Shown here in pieces: positions 1-7,768 of a stretch of 64,000 nucleotides of DNA. The notes under the pieces were generated by a model. The model saw only the letters and a list, made by a program, of their open reading frames with translations, searched no databases and was not told the origin of the DNA. Source of the DNA: Sinorhizobium sp. B11 (GTDB taxonomy: Bacteria; Pseudomonadota; Alphaproteobacteria; Rhizobiales; Rhizobiaceae); the NCBI GenBank assembly GCA_039725955.1, contig CP091033.1, positions 1,240,001-1,304,000 on the forward strand, read 5' to 3'. Numbering within the stretch: position 1 is the stretch's first letter; each line of letters opens with the position of its first letter. The translations under genes and the position numbers were made by a program.

Positions 1-94
1 CGTCGAAGCCAAGTTTCGCGACCTTTTCGACATAGGGGCCGAACTTGGCGCTCCACTCATGTTCCCAGTAAGAATAATAAATCCCGTGTTTCAT
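1..94 (-). CDS. D-psicose (allulose) 3-epimerase-like protein, N-terminal fragment
   Basis: Only the first 31 codons lie in the window; the gene runs off the left edge. The start ATG (94-92) follows a GGAG site about six bases upstream. The visible N-terminus, MKHGIYYSYWEHEW followed by a KVAKLGFD segment, closely matches the opening of Agrobacterium D-psicose 3-epimerase as I remember it. That family interconverts ketohexoses at C3 (for example D-psicose and D-fructose) using a metal-dependent TIM barrel in the cytoplasm. It is the last visible gene of a minus-strand operon with a sugar transporter, a second epimerase-family enzyme and a kinase, which supports a rare-ketose role. The catalytic residues are outside the window. 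Confidence 0.8.
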   Translation of the reverse strand, partial: MKHGIYYSYWEHEWSAKFGPYVEKVAKLGFD

Positions 95-188
95 AGGAGT
101 CTCCAAGTTTCAGTTGCAGATCCCGCCGATCGTCCTTGGCGGGGTTGACAGTGGACTGTCGCGGCGACCTCCGGTCGGCCTGGACGGA

Positions 189-836
189 TCAGTTGTTCTC
201 GATGTGGAGATCGGGCTCGGCGCTTCCGGCCACGATTGCAAGGCCGTTAGGAAGATCGTTCTCTTCGACCTTCCGGCGAATTTCCGCAGCGTCCAGGCCG
301 TAGTTGCGCCAGCGGTTTTGAAGTCTCTGCCGCAGGTGAGCCTCGTCCACGTCAACAAACACCGTGAAGTCGAAAATCTCTTTCAGCTTGTCCCAGGGAG
401 CCTGTCGCGCAAGCAAGTAGTTACCCTCGCAGACGACGATCTTCGTAGACTGAGGAATGAGACTGCCGCCGGCGCGAGCAATCTCGATCGAGCGGTCGAA
501 TACCGGAACGGCAACAACGTCATCCTCGTTGGCCTTCAGGCGCTTGAGCATGTAGCGCAAACCATGCGCATCGAATGTATCGATTGCTCCCTTGTAGGGG
601 CGGCGACCCATCTGCTCCAAGACGGCATCGTCGTAGTGATATCCGTCCATCGGGAACAGAGCAGCTTTCAGACGGTGGTCATTGTTGATCGCTTCGACGG
701 CGCGCTCTGCGAGCGTCGATTTGCCTGAACCCGGCGCACCTGCAATCGCTATCAGAACCCTCCGACCGCCGTTTTCCGCAAAGCGCTGAACTGCGATCTT
801 CGCTATCTTCCGCGCGTTTTCGTCAATTTTGCTCAA
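189..836 (-). CDS. P-loop sugar/nucleoside kinase-like protein (FrcK/uridine-kinase type)
   Basis: A 215-residue kinase with a Walker A motif GAPGSGKS at residues 33-40 and a downstream FPMDGYHYDD segment typical of the phosphoribulokinase/uridine kinase-like fold. I chose the TTG at 836 because GGGAGGAA lies just upstream of it; an ATG nine codons earlier (863) has no comparable site and would place that Shine-Dalgarno inside the gene. Kinases of this type accompany fructose/ribose-type ABC transporters in rhizobia (frcK beside frcBCA), so the likely role is ATP-dependent phosphorylation of the imported ketose or its epimerisation product. The substrate is inferred from context only. It lies between two epimerase-family genes, 69 bases after the upstream one. 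Confidence 0.75.
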   Translation of the reverse strand: MSKIDENARKIAKIAVQRFAENGGRRVLIAIAGAPGSGKSTLAERAVEAINNDHRLKAALFPMDGYHYDDAVLEQMGRRPYKGAIDTFDAHGLRYMLKRLKANEDDVVAVPVFDRSIEIARAGGSLIPQSTKIVVCEGNYLLARQAPWDKLKEIFDFTVFVDVDEAHLRQRLQNRWRNYGLDAAEIRRKVEENDLPNGLAIVAGSAEPDLHIENN

Positions 837-905
837 TGAGTTCCTCCCATTGCCTCTCCGCATTTTCGGCGGCTAGGACCATCCGGAAACGCCAACCATT
901 CGAAG

Positions 906-1760
906 TCATGCCAGTTGATACTGCGTGGCTTTGTTGCGTAGGAACGAGAGGCCGTTGCCCATGACTTCGTCCTCGTCACGCGCGACCGGGCGCCACGTCG
1001 ATATGTCGCCGGCCATCTCCGGTGGCATGCTGACGAAGCTCTCCAAGGTCAGCGCGCCCTTGAAGCCGATCGCAGACAGAGCGGCGAAAATCGAATCCCA
1101 AGGGACGTTTCCTGCTCCAGGCGTTCCACGGTCGCTCTCGGACAAATGCATGTATTTGAGATGCTCACGCGCAACGAGAATGCCGTTGGCTGCCCCCTTT
1201 TCCTCGATGTTCATGTGGAATGTGTCGAGGTGGACAAAGACGTTGTCCATCCCGATGCGTTCGACCAGGGCCACGGCCTGTTCTGCCGAGTTGATCAAAT
1301 GGCTCTCGTATCGGTTCACCGCTTCCACACCGAATTGGATACCTTGGGCCTTGGCCTGCTTGGCTGCAGCACCGAGCGCATGAGCCACATTGTCATATTC
1401 TGCCTGGGTCGGCGGAACGCCCGTGCGTTCGTTGGTGCCGCCATAAGTGACGCCCGTAAGTGCCTCGGCTCCCATCAGGGCCGCCTTGTCGATCGCCACC
1501 TTCAGGTGCTCAATTGCGGCCTCGGGCCGGACGGATGCCCAGGCGGCCTGCGGTAGCACGAGCGAACATGCCGCACGCAGGCCATGCTTTTCCAGGAGCT
1601 CGCGTGTGTGCTCGGCATCTACCGATGCGGCGTCTGCGAGCGGAATTTCAATGAATTCCATATTGTACCTGGCTGCCCCGGCGATGGCTCGCTCTGCGCC
1701 TGCGCGGTCCCACTTCATTGTCCACATGCTTGCGTGAATACCGAACCCTTGCACGGTCAC
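906..1760 (-). CDS. Sugar 3-epimerase, D-tagatose/D-psicose 3-epimerase family
   Basis: A 284-residue TIM-barrel enzyme of the xylose isomerase-like superfamily. The four metal ligands expected from D-psicose 3-epimerase are present: Glu146 (GVEAVNRYESHLI), Asp179 (HLDTFHMNIEE), His205 (MHLSESDRG) and Glu240 (LTLESFV). Length equals the family norm. It should interconvert ketoses (or ketose-like acids) at C3 in the cytoplasm. Its start overlaps the stop of the upstream permease by four bases (ATGA), so translation is coupled. The N-terminal half (GIHASMWTMKWDR) differs clearly from that of the partial epimerase at the left edge, so the two are probably not redundant copies. The exact substrate cannot be read from the sequence. 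Confidence 0.85.
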   Translation of the reverse strand: MTVQGFGIHASMWTMKWDRAGAERAIAGAARYNMEFIEIPLADAASVDAEHTRELLEKHGLRAACSLVLPQAAWASVRPEAAIEHLKVAIDKAALMGAEALTGVTYGGTNERTGVPPTQAEYDNVAHALGAAAKQAKAQGIQFGVEAVNRYESHLINSAEQAVALVERIGMDNVFVHLDTFHMNIEEKGAANGILVAREHLKYMHLSESDRGTPGAGNVPWDSIFAALSAIGFKGALTLESFVSMPPEMAGDISTWRPVARDEDEVMGNGLSFLRNKATQYQLA

Positions 1761-2752
1761 CCCTTCTTTCTGCGCGATGCGATGTAGGTTGAAACGATGG
1801 TTCTTGCCGCCATGACGACGATCATCAGCACGCCCCAGAGTGCTGTCGCGAGATGCTGGTTTGCGCCCATGAGATTGAGGCCGGAAGACAGCAGCTGGAG
1901 CACGATAAGCGCCACGAACACCGGCAACACACGGCCAAACCCGCCGAACGGATTGATGCCGCCGAGAAACGCCGCAAGCACCGTGATCAACAGATAGGAC
2001 TCACCATGGCCGACGCGGACCGAGTTGAAACGGGCGAGCATGATAACGCCGGCGACCGCGCACATGAGGCCCGAAAGCGTGTAGACCAGAACCAGGATGC
2101 GGCGCGTATTCAGGCCGGAGTAGCGTGCCGCCTCGATATTTGAACCGACCATCAACAGCCCGAAGCCGAGTTTGAAGCGCGTCAGCAGGAGCTGCCACAG
2201 GCCAACGCAGGCGATGAAGATCAAAAGCGGGATCGGCAATCCCAGGATCGAACCATGCCCGATCGGAGCGATGAAGGAAGGGAATCCGGACACATCGCCG
2301 CCGCGGGTCAGAAATTCGCCGAGGCCACGCAGGAAGATCATCATGGATAGCGTGACGAGAATTGGATGCGCCCGTGTGTAGGCGATCGCAGCACCGGTCA
2401 TCAGCCCGGCAGCGCCGCCGGTGGCGAGTGCAGCAAGGACACCGAGCAGGAACGCGCCTGGAGACGCGTCGGCCCCGCCGTACATCTGCATCACCGAGGC
2501 TGCGGCCAATCCGGAAAGGTTTGCCGTGAAGGTGATGGAGAGGTTGATCCCGCCGGTCAGGAGGGGAAGCAGCATGGCGAGCGTGAGAAGCCCGAGTTCA
2601 GGAAGCTGGAAGGCAACCGAACCGAATGTTGCAGCGGAGATGAAATTGTTTGCGGCCAGACCGAAGATGACGATCACCGCCACGAATGCGATAGCCGGTC
2701 CGGTCATATCGGCGCCGAAGGTGGCGTTGAACTTTTGAGCCATGGCCTTCAT
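1757..2752 (-). CDS. Sugar ABC transporter permease (RbsC/AlsC family)
   Basis: A 331-residue inner-membrane protein with about eight to ten hydrophobic segments and the conserved loop HPILVTLSMMIFLRGLGEF followed by YSGLNTRRILVLVYTLSG, both diagnostic of ribose-type (BPD_transp_2) permeases. It should form half of the membrane channel with the adjacent permease gene, powered by the upstream double-domain ATPase. Its ATG overlaps the stop codon of the upstream permease by four bases, and its own stop overlaps the downstream epimerase start, so it is embedded in a translationally coupled operon. Two distinct permease genes indicate a heterodimeric channel, unlike the homodimeric RbsC arrangement. 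Confidence 0.9.
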   Translation of the reverse strand: MKAMAQKFNATFGADMTGPAIAFVAVIVIFGLAANNFISAATFGSVAFQLPELGLLTLAMLLPLLTGGINLSITFTANLSGLAAASVMQMYGGADASPGAFLLGVLAALATGGAAGLMTGAAIAYTRAHPILVTLSMMIFLRGLGEFLTRGGDVSGFPSFIAPIGHGSILGLPIPLLIFIACVGLWQLLLTRFKLGFGLLMVGSNIEAARYSGLNTRRILVLVYTLSGLMCAVAGVIMLARFNSVRVGHGESYLLITVLAAFLGGINPFGGFGRVLPVFVALIVLQLLSSGLNLMGANQHLATALWGVLMIVVMAARTIVSTYIASRRKKG

Positions 2753-3765
2753 TGGTGCGTGCCCCTAGTTTTGGCGCTGCCCTTGGCGAGAAACGGGAAA
2801 AGCTTGTCGATCCGTGCGGACGAGAGCGTGATGGCGATGAGGATGATCGCGCCGACGATCATCTTGAATGCAAAGGGCGACACGCCCATGAGGTTGAGGC
2901 CGTTTTGGGTGATCGAGACCATCAAGACGCCGAGGACGCAGCCGATGACCGAGCCCTTGCCGCCACCGAGCCTCGCACCGCCGAGAACCGTAGCCGCCAG
3001 GACATCCAGTTCCCGGCCATAGAGGGCGTTCGGAACGACTTCCTCGGCATAGTGGGCCTGCATCAATCCGGCGATCCCGGCCATGAGACCCATCCAGCCG
3101 AACGAAATGTAGTGCATCGCTGCAATGTTGATCCCGAAGCGGCGTGCCCCTTCCGGATTGTCACCAAATGCGTAAAGCTGCCGTCCGATGGTGGTGCGGG
3201 AAATCATCAACCAGGTCGCGAGGCAGCAAAGGATCATGACGACGACAGGCAGTGTCAGCTCGATCCAGGAGCCGTCAGCCATCTCGCGTTCGAAAAATAC
3301 CACGCGCGTCGTCAGCCATTCCGGCAGGTCGTAGATCGACACGCCCTTGGTGAAGAACATCAGCAGCCCGAAGAAGATGTTGAAGGTCGAGATGGTTGCG
3401 ACGATCGAGATGATATGCAGCCGGTAAACCAGGGCCGCATTGATCAGACCCAGGCCAATGCCGATGGCGCCGGCGATGATGAAGCCTTCCGCCCAGTTGC
3501 CGCCGCCCAATGCGCCAAGGGCCAGCGCGGTAATGTATTGGACCACCGAGGCGGCCACAGCGAAGGAAATGTCGATCCCGCCCGAGATCAGGACGACGAG
3601 AAGGCCAACGGCAAAGATGATGTTGACGGCCGAGACGTTCAGCACATCGAACGCGTTCGAGATCGTAAAAAACCGATCGGTGGCCAAAGACAGCCCGACG
3701 CAAAGCACGACCATGACCGCCAGAAGCGTGAATTCCGTTGTGTGTCCAAGGATCAGCCTACGCAT
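2749..3765 (-). CDS. Sugar ABC transporter permease (RbsC family)
   Basis: A 338-residue polytopic membrane protein with the ribose-type permease signatures GGIDISFAVAASVVQY near the N-terminus, GDNPEGARRFGIN in the middle and ATVLGGARLGGGKGS near the C-terminus. I place the start at the ATG at 3765, which overlaps the end of the ATPase gene by eight bases. A start at 3858 is open but would overlap the ATPase by about 100 bases and add an unrelated polar extension. It should pair with the following permease to form the translocation pathway for a pentose or hexose, fed by the binding protein encoded at 5361-6329. Confidence 0.88.
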   Translation of the reverse strand: MRRLILGHTTEFTLLAVMVVLCVGLSLATDRFFTISNAFDVLNVSAVNIIFAVGLLVVLISGGIDISFAVAASVVQYITALALGALGGGNWAEGFIIAGAIGIGLGLINAALVYRLHIISIVATISTFNIFFGLLMFFTKGVSIYDLPEWLTTRVVFFEREMADGSWIELTLPVVVMILCCLATWLMISRTTIGRQLYAFGDNPEGARRFGINIAAMHYISFGWMGLMAGIAGLMQAHYAEEVVPNALYGRELDVLAATVLGGARLGGGKGSVIGCVLGVLMVSITQNGLNLMGVSPFAFKMIVGAIILIAITLSSARIDKLFPFLAKGSAKTRGTHQ

Positions 3766-5248
3766 AGACGGCAGACTCCAGTTCGATGAGCGATAAATGT
3801 CGCGGGTCGTAGGTTGCGCGGATCCTGCCTTCGACCATGTGAATGATGCGATCCGCATTGAAGTAGACTTCCGGCGGCTCGTCGGAGATCAGAATGATCG
3901 CAAGGCCCTGAGCAGCAAGCTTGCGCACGATCTCGAAGATGCCTGCGCGCGCACCGACGTCTACGCCCACGGTCGGGGCGTCGAGAATGAGGATTTTCGG
4001 ACCGATCGCGAGCCATTTGGCAATCGCGACGCGCTGCTGATTGCCGCCCGACAACGTCCGGATGGGGTCGTCGGCCGTACCGATCTTGACACCGAGCGCT
4101 GAAATCCAGTGGCTGACCACACTCGCCTTCTTCACGGGCGAGATCATCCCCCCGGACAGAAGCTTATCGAGCGATGCCATAACCAGGTTGTCGGCTATCG
4201 ACTGCGGCTGGTTGAGGCCGAGAGACAAACGGTCTTCGGAGAGGTAGCCCACTCCGGCGCGAATTGCGTCGCGATTGGAGCCGAACTTGACGGTCTTGCC
4301 CTCGATGGCGATTTCCCCTGCCTGCGGACGGTGCATCCCGAAGAGTGTAAGCGCCAGTTCGGTGCGGCCGGCGCCGAGGAGGCCGGTAATGCCGAGCGTC
4401 TCACCTCGGCGAAGGTCGAACGATATATCTTCGAACTCCGTTGCGCGCGTCAGCCCGCGGACGGAAAGCACGACCTGCGCGTCGTCGTGATCGGCGGCGA
4501 TGACGGAACTGTCGAAGTTTCTGCCGGTCATCAGCTCGGTCACCCGTGATTGAGTCATGCCCTCGACAGGGAAGACGCCAACGAGCGCTCCGTCGCGAAG
4601 TACGGTCATGCGGTCCGAGATTTCGAGCACCTCCGCGAGACGGTGCGAGACGAAGACCACGGCCACTCCGGACGCCGACAGGTTGCGCACGATATCGATC
4701 AGGTAATCGGTCTCGGATTGCGTCAGCGAAGCGGTCGGCTCGTCCATGAAGACAAGACGCGCCTCGCCGACAAGAGCGCGTGCGATCGCAACGATCTGGC
4801 GTTGGGCGATCGGCAGCTCCTTCAATGGAAGATGGATATCGATGCTGACGCCGAGACGGCTGAGCGCTTTCCTCGCTGCTTCCTCGATGGCGCGTTTGTC
4901 GACGAGACCATATTTGCCGTTGACGGCATACTGAAACCCGATGTTCTCGGCGACGGTCATTTCCCCGAACAGTGCCAGGTCCTGCCAGATCACCTGGATG
5001 CCGAGCGATTGCGCCAACGTGGGTGTCATGGCCGAGATCGCCTTGCCGTCGAAGAAGAACTCGGCCCCCTCCTGTGGCTTGTAGACCCCCGTGATGACCT
5101 TGATGAGCGTGCTCTTGCCGCAGCCGTTCTCCCCCGCCAGGCAATGCACCTCCCCCGGGTTGACTTCAAACGACACGCCCTTCAGCGCGCGCACGCCGCC
5201 GAAGGTCACCTTGATGTTCTTGAGTGAAAGCAGCGGTTCGTCGCTCAT
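3758..5248 (-). CDS. Sugar ABC transporter ATPase, two nucleotide-binding domains (RbsA/AlsA type)
   Basis: A 496-residue cytoplasmic ATPase made of two fused nucleotide-binding domains, the standard architecture of ribose-type importers. Domain 1 has Walker A GENGCGKS at residues 39-46 and Walker B LVFMDEPTASL. Domain 2 begins about residue 275 with a degenerate Walker A (GLLGAGRTE), as is usual for the family, and carries the signature LSGGNQQRVAIAKWL. It energises uptake through the two permeases downstream. The start is the ATG at 5248, preceded by GGAGGA. A 112-base gap containing a strong stem-loop separates it from the upstream binding-protein gene. Confidence 0.93.
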   Translation of the reverse strand: MSDEPLLSLKNIKVTFGGVRALKGVSFEVNPGEVHCLAGENGCGKSTLIKVITGVYKPQEGAEFFFDGKAISAMTPTLAQSLGIQVIWQDLALFGEMTVAENIGFQYAVNGKYGLVDKRAIEEAARKALSRLGVSIDIHLPLKELPIAQRQIVAIARALVGEARLVFMDEPTASLTQSETDYLIDIVRNLSASGVAVVFVSHRLAEVLEISDRMTVLRDGALVGVFPVEGMTQSRVTELMTGRNFDSSVIAADHDDAQVVLSVRGLTRATEFEDISFDLRRGETLGITGLLGAGRTELALTLFGMHRPQAGEIAIEGKTVKFGSNRDAIRAGVGYLSEDRLSLGLNQPQSIADNLVMASLDKLLSGGMISPVKKASVVSHWISALGVKIGTADDPIRTLSGGNQQRVAIAKWLAIGPKILILDAPTVGVDVGARAGIFEIVRKLAAQGLAIILISDEPPEVYFNADRIIHMVEGRIRATYDPRHLSLIELESAVYA

Positions 5249-5313
5249 GGAGTATCCTCCTGTTCAGCCGCTGGATGGCGGCTGGTTCAGGTTTTCCGAT
5301 ATTCGTAAACTGG

Positions 5314-5340
5314 GGGGTCGCGGGAATTGTCCGCGACCCC
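5314..5340 (-). other. Intercistronic stem-loop between binding-protein and ATPase genes
   Basis: A perfect 10-bp inverted repeat (GGGGTCGCGG / CCGCGACCCC) with a seven-base loop. It lies in the transcribed gap after the binding-protein stop and before the ATPase start. No T-run follows it on the transcribed strand, so it is more likely an mRNA-stabilising or attenuating structure than a full terminator. Confidence 0.7.
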
Positions 5341-5360
5341 GGGCTTGGGTCCAGGGAGGA

Positions 5361-6329
5361 TTAGAGGCCCATGCCGACAAGCTTGTCGATGCTGTCCTTG
5401 TTGATCGCCAGCAACTGGTCGACGACGATGGTGTTGCCCTCGGGGTTGATCTTTCCAAGGCCCTCGATGTCGTCGCCGGCCTTCGGCGTCTCACCCTTGG
5501 AAATACGATCGGCAAGCGTCACGAAGACTTCACCCGCCTGCTTGGGATTCCACATGAAGCCACCGGTCAGCGCGCCGGACTTGATGAGCTTTGCCCCCTG
5601 CCCGGGAGAAAATGGACCGATCACGAACACCTTGCCGTCCTTGCGGCGCTCTTCGACAGCACGACCCGCACCGATCGGCCCCTGCGAACCGAAGGCGAGG
5701 AAACCCGTCAGATCAGCGTTGGCCGCCATCAGGTCGAGCGCGGTCGAGCGGCTCTTGTCGACGTCTTCAGCCACGCCGTAGCGGTCACCGACAAGCTTCA
5801 TGTCCGGATAATTCGCCTTGATATAAGCGATTGCTGCATCGGCCCAGGCGTTGTGCAGGGGCACGGTGAGCGAGCCGACAAATACGGCATACGATCCCTT
5901 GCCGCCCATCTTCTCAGCGAGCAGCTTGCCATGCGCCTCGCCGAAGCCCTTGGCGGAGGCCAGTTCGAAATCCCAATCGGCGCCGACCTGCTTGGGCGAT
6001 TCATGGGTAATGACCTTGATACCGGCCTCCTGGGCCTTCTTGAGAACAGGTTCGAGAACCTTGGCATCATTCGGCACGACGCCGATGTAATCGACCTTCT
6101 GAGCAATCAGGTCTTCGATGGCGCGGACCTGCAGCGCAGGGTCGGCACTGGTCGGACCGACCATGAAGCCTTCAACGCCGAGCTTGGCACTCTGCTCCTT
6201 GATGCCCGCCTCCATGGCATTAAACCACGGGATGCCGCCGATCTTCACCACGACACCAATCTTCGGACCAGCAAAGGCCGTTGACGCGAGCAAGGACAAG
6301 CCGAGCGTGATCGCAAATAGCTTTTTCAT
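5361..6329 (-). CDS. Periplasmic sugar-binding protein (RbsB-like, Peripla_BP_4)
   Basis: A 322-residue protein with a classic Sec signal peptide (MKKLFAITLGLSLLASTAFA) and a mature region opening PKIGVVVKIGGIPWFNAMEA, the pattern of ribose-type binding proteins. It should capture a monosaccharide in the periplasm and deliver it to the transporter encoded downstream. The start at 6329 is set by GGAGGG nine bases upstream; an in-frame ATG ten codons earlier has no such site and would spoil the signal peptide. It is the promoter-proximal gene of the operon and faces the LacI regulator gene across a 243-base divergent region with a perfect palindrome. Confidence 0.92.
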   Translation of the reverse strand: MKKLFAITLGLSLLASTAFAGPKIGVVVKIGGIPWFNAMEAGIKEQSAKLGVEGFMVGPTSADPALQVRAIEDLIAQKVDYIGVVPNDAKVLEPVLKKAQEAGIKVITHESPKQVGADWDFELASAKGFGEAHGKLLAEKMGGKGSYAVFVGSLTVPLHNAWADAAIAYIKANYPDMKLVGDRYGVAEDVDKSRSTALDLMAANADLTGFLAFGSQGPIGAGRAVEERRKDGKVFVIGPFSPGQGAKLIKSGALTGGFMWNPKQAGEVFVTLADRISKGETPKAGDDIEGLGKINPEGNTIVVDQLLAINKDSIDKLVGMGL

Positions 6330-6478
6330 TGGGTATTCCCTCCTCCACTGAGCCGGCAAGGAAGCACCGTTCGCGAAAGCCCCATGCTCTCGCGCTCAAC
6401 GTTAGCCCCGCATTGCGGAACTCCTCCCTGTCGCTTTCCTCAAAGCCCCATCTCCATGCACAATCGGTCTTGCATTTA

Positions 6479-6496
6479 TGCACCATCGATGGTGCA
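6479..6496. promoter_or_regulatory. Probable LacI-family operator (perfect 18-bp palindrome)
   Basis: The sequence TGCACCATCGATGGTGCA is perfectly palindromic with a central CG, the usual geometry of LacI-family operators. It lies between the divergent sugar-transport operon and the LacI-type regulator gene, 77 bases upstream of the regulator start. The adjacent regulator is the obvious candidate to bind it and control both directions. Confidence 0.65.
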
Positions 6497-6572
6497 ATTA
6501 CCCTACCACGGAAAAGACTTTCGTCAAGAGGACTGCTGATCTAGAGAGAAAGAGCCACTGGAAGGTTTGCGG

Positions 6573-7646
6573 ATGTCTGAAAAAGAACGAAAAAAAGCAA
6601 CTATTTATGATTTGTCCGTCGTGTCAGGAGCATCCCCGTCGACAGTGGCCTCGGTGCTAAACGGCACATGGCGCAAGCGGCGCATCTCCGAGGAGACCGC
6701 CGCCAAGATACTGTCGCTGGCCAGAGAGCATGACTACAAGGCGAACCTGCAGGCTCGCGCGCTGCGCAGTTCCCGTTCGGGTCTGGTCGGGTTGCTTTTG
6801 CCCGTCTACGACAACAGGTTCTTCTCGTCCATGGCGCAGACCTTCGAGAGCGAAGCGCGAAAGCGGGGCCTTGTGCCTATGGTTGTCTCAGGCCGCCGCG
6901 ACCCCCAGGAAGAGCGCCGTACGGTGGAGTCTCTCATCGCCTATGCGATCGACTCGCTGTTTATCGCCGGAGCAACAGATCCGGATGGCGTCCACGAGAT
7001 CTGCATGCGTGCAGGGCTGCCTCACGTCAACATCGATCTGCCAGGCAAGTTCGCGTCATCCGTGATTGCGGATAACCGTCAAGGCGCTGAAGCGTTGACT
7101 TCGGCGATCATTCGCCATGCCGAAACATTAGGACCACTGCACGCCGGCGATGTCTACCTGTTCGGCGGCCGCAACGACCACGCCAGTCGGGAGCGTATCG
7201 CCGGTTTCCATGCCGTCAAGCAATCCGTATTTGGAGCGGTCACAAAAGGAGATATCGAGATCACAGGCTACTCGCCTGGCGCGACGGCGCTTGCGTTCGA
7301 CCGTTTTTTCGACAAGCACGGCAGGCTGCCCAGATGCTTTTTCATCAACTCGTCCATCAATTTTGAAGGGCTATTGCGGTTCATGGGGCGCCACGACGGA
7401 GAGGCGTTCGGAGACATCGTCGTCGGATGCTTCGACTACGATCCGTTCGCTTCATTCCTACCCTTTCCCGTTTACATGATCAGACCGAATATCTCGAAAA
7501 TGCTCGAGCGGGGTTTTGACCTTCTCGAAGAGCCGAAGCCTTTGACGATCATGATCGAGCCGGAGTTGGTTCCTCCCCGCACCGCCTTGGAGGGCCCGCT
7601 TGATGCGTTAAATGATCCTTCCCCGCCATTTGTGTTTGCCGAATGA
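6573..7646 (+). CDS. LacI-family transcriptional regulator
   Basis: A 357-residue repressor-type protein. The N-terminal helix-turn-helix is ATIYDLSVVSGASPSTVASV followed by LNGTW, and the hinge leads into a periplasmic-binding-protein-like sensor domain (SGLVGLLLPVYDNRFFSSMA). I use the ATG at 6573, with GGAAGG just upstream; an in-frame TTG two codons earlier is less likely. It is transcribed divergently from the sugar-uptake and epimerase operon and probably represses it until the sugar or a derivative binds. The sensor-domain ligand cannot be deduced. A palindromic operator sits in the shared intergenic region. Confidence 0.9.
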   Translation: MSEKERKKATIYDLSVVSGASPSTVASVLNGTWRKRRISEETAAKILSLAREHDYKANLQARALRSSRSGLVGLLLPVYDNRFFSSMAQTFESEARKRGLVPMVVSGRRDPQEERRTVESLIAYAIDSLFIAGATDPDGVHEICMRAGLPHVNIDLPGKFASSVIADNRQGAEALTSAIIRHAETLGPLHAGDVYLFGGRNDHASRERIAGFHAVKQSVFGAVTKGDIEITGYSPGATALAFDRFFDKHGRLPRCFFINSSINFEGLLRFMGRHDGEAFGDIVVGCFDYDPFASFLPFPVYMIRPNISKMLERGFDLLEEPKPLTIMIEPELVPPRTALEGPLDALNDPSPPFVFAE

Positions 7647-7768
7647 AGCACCGCAACGACAATGACGAGACCCTGCAGGATTTCCATCAGCGGGTCGAAT
7701 AGGATACCGGGGCAAGGGCGATCCATCCGGCAAAGCCGGGGCTGGTGTTTGTTCATGGCCGTACTCCG

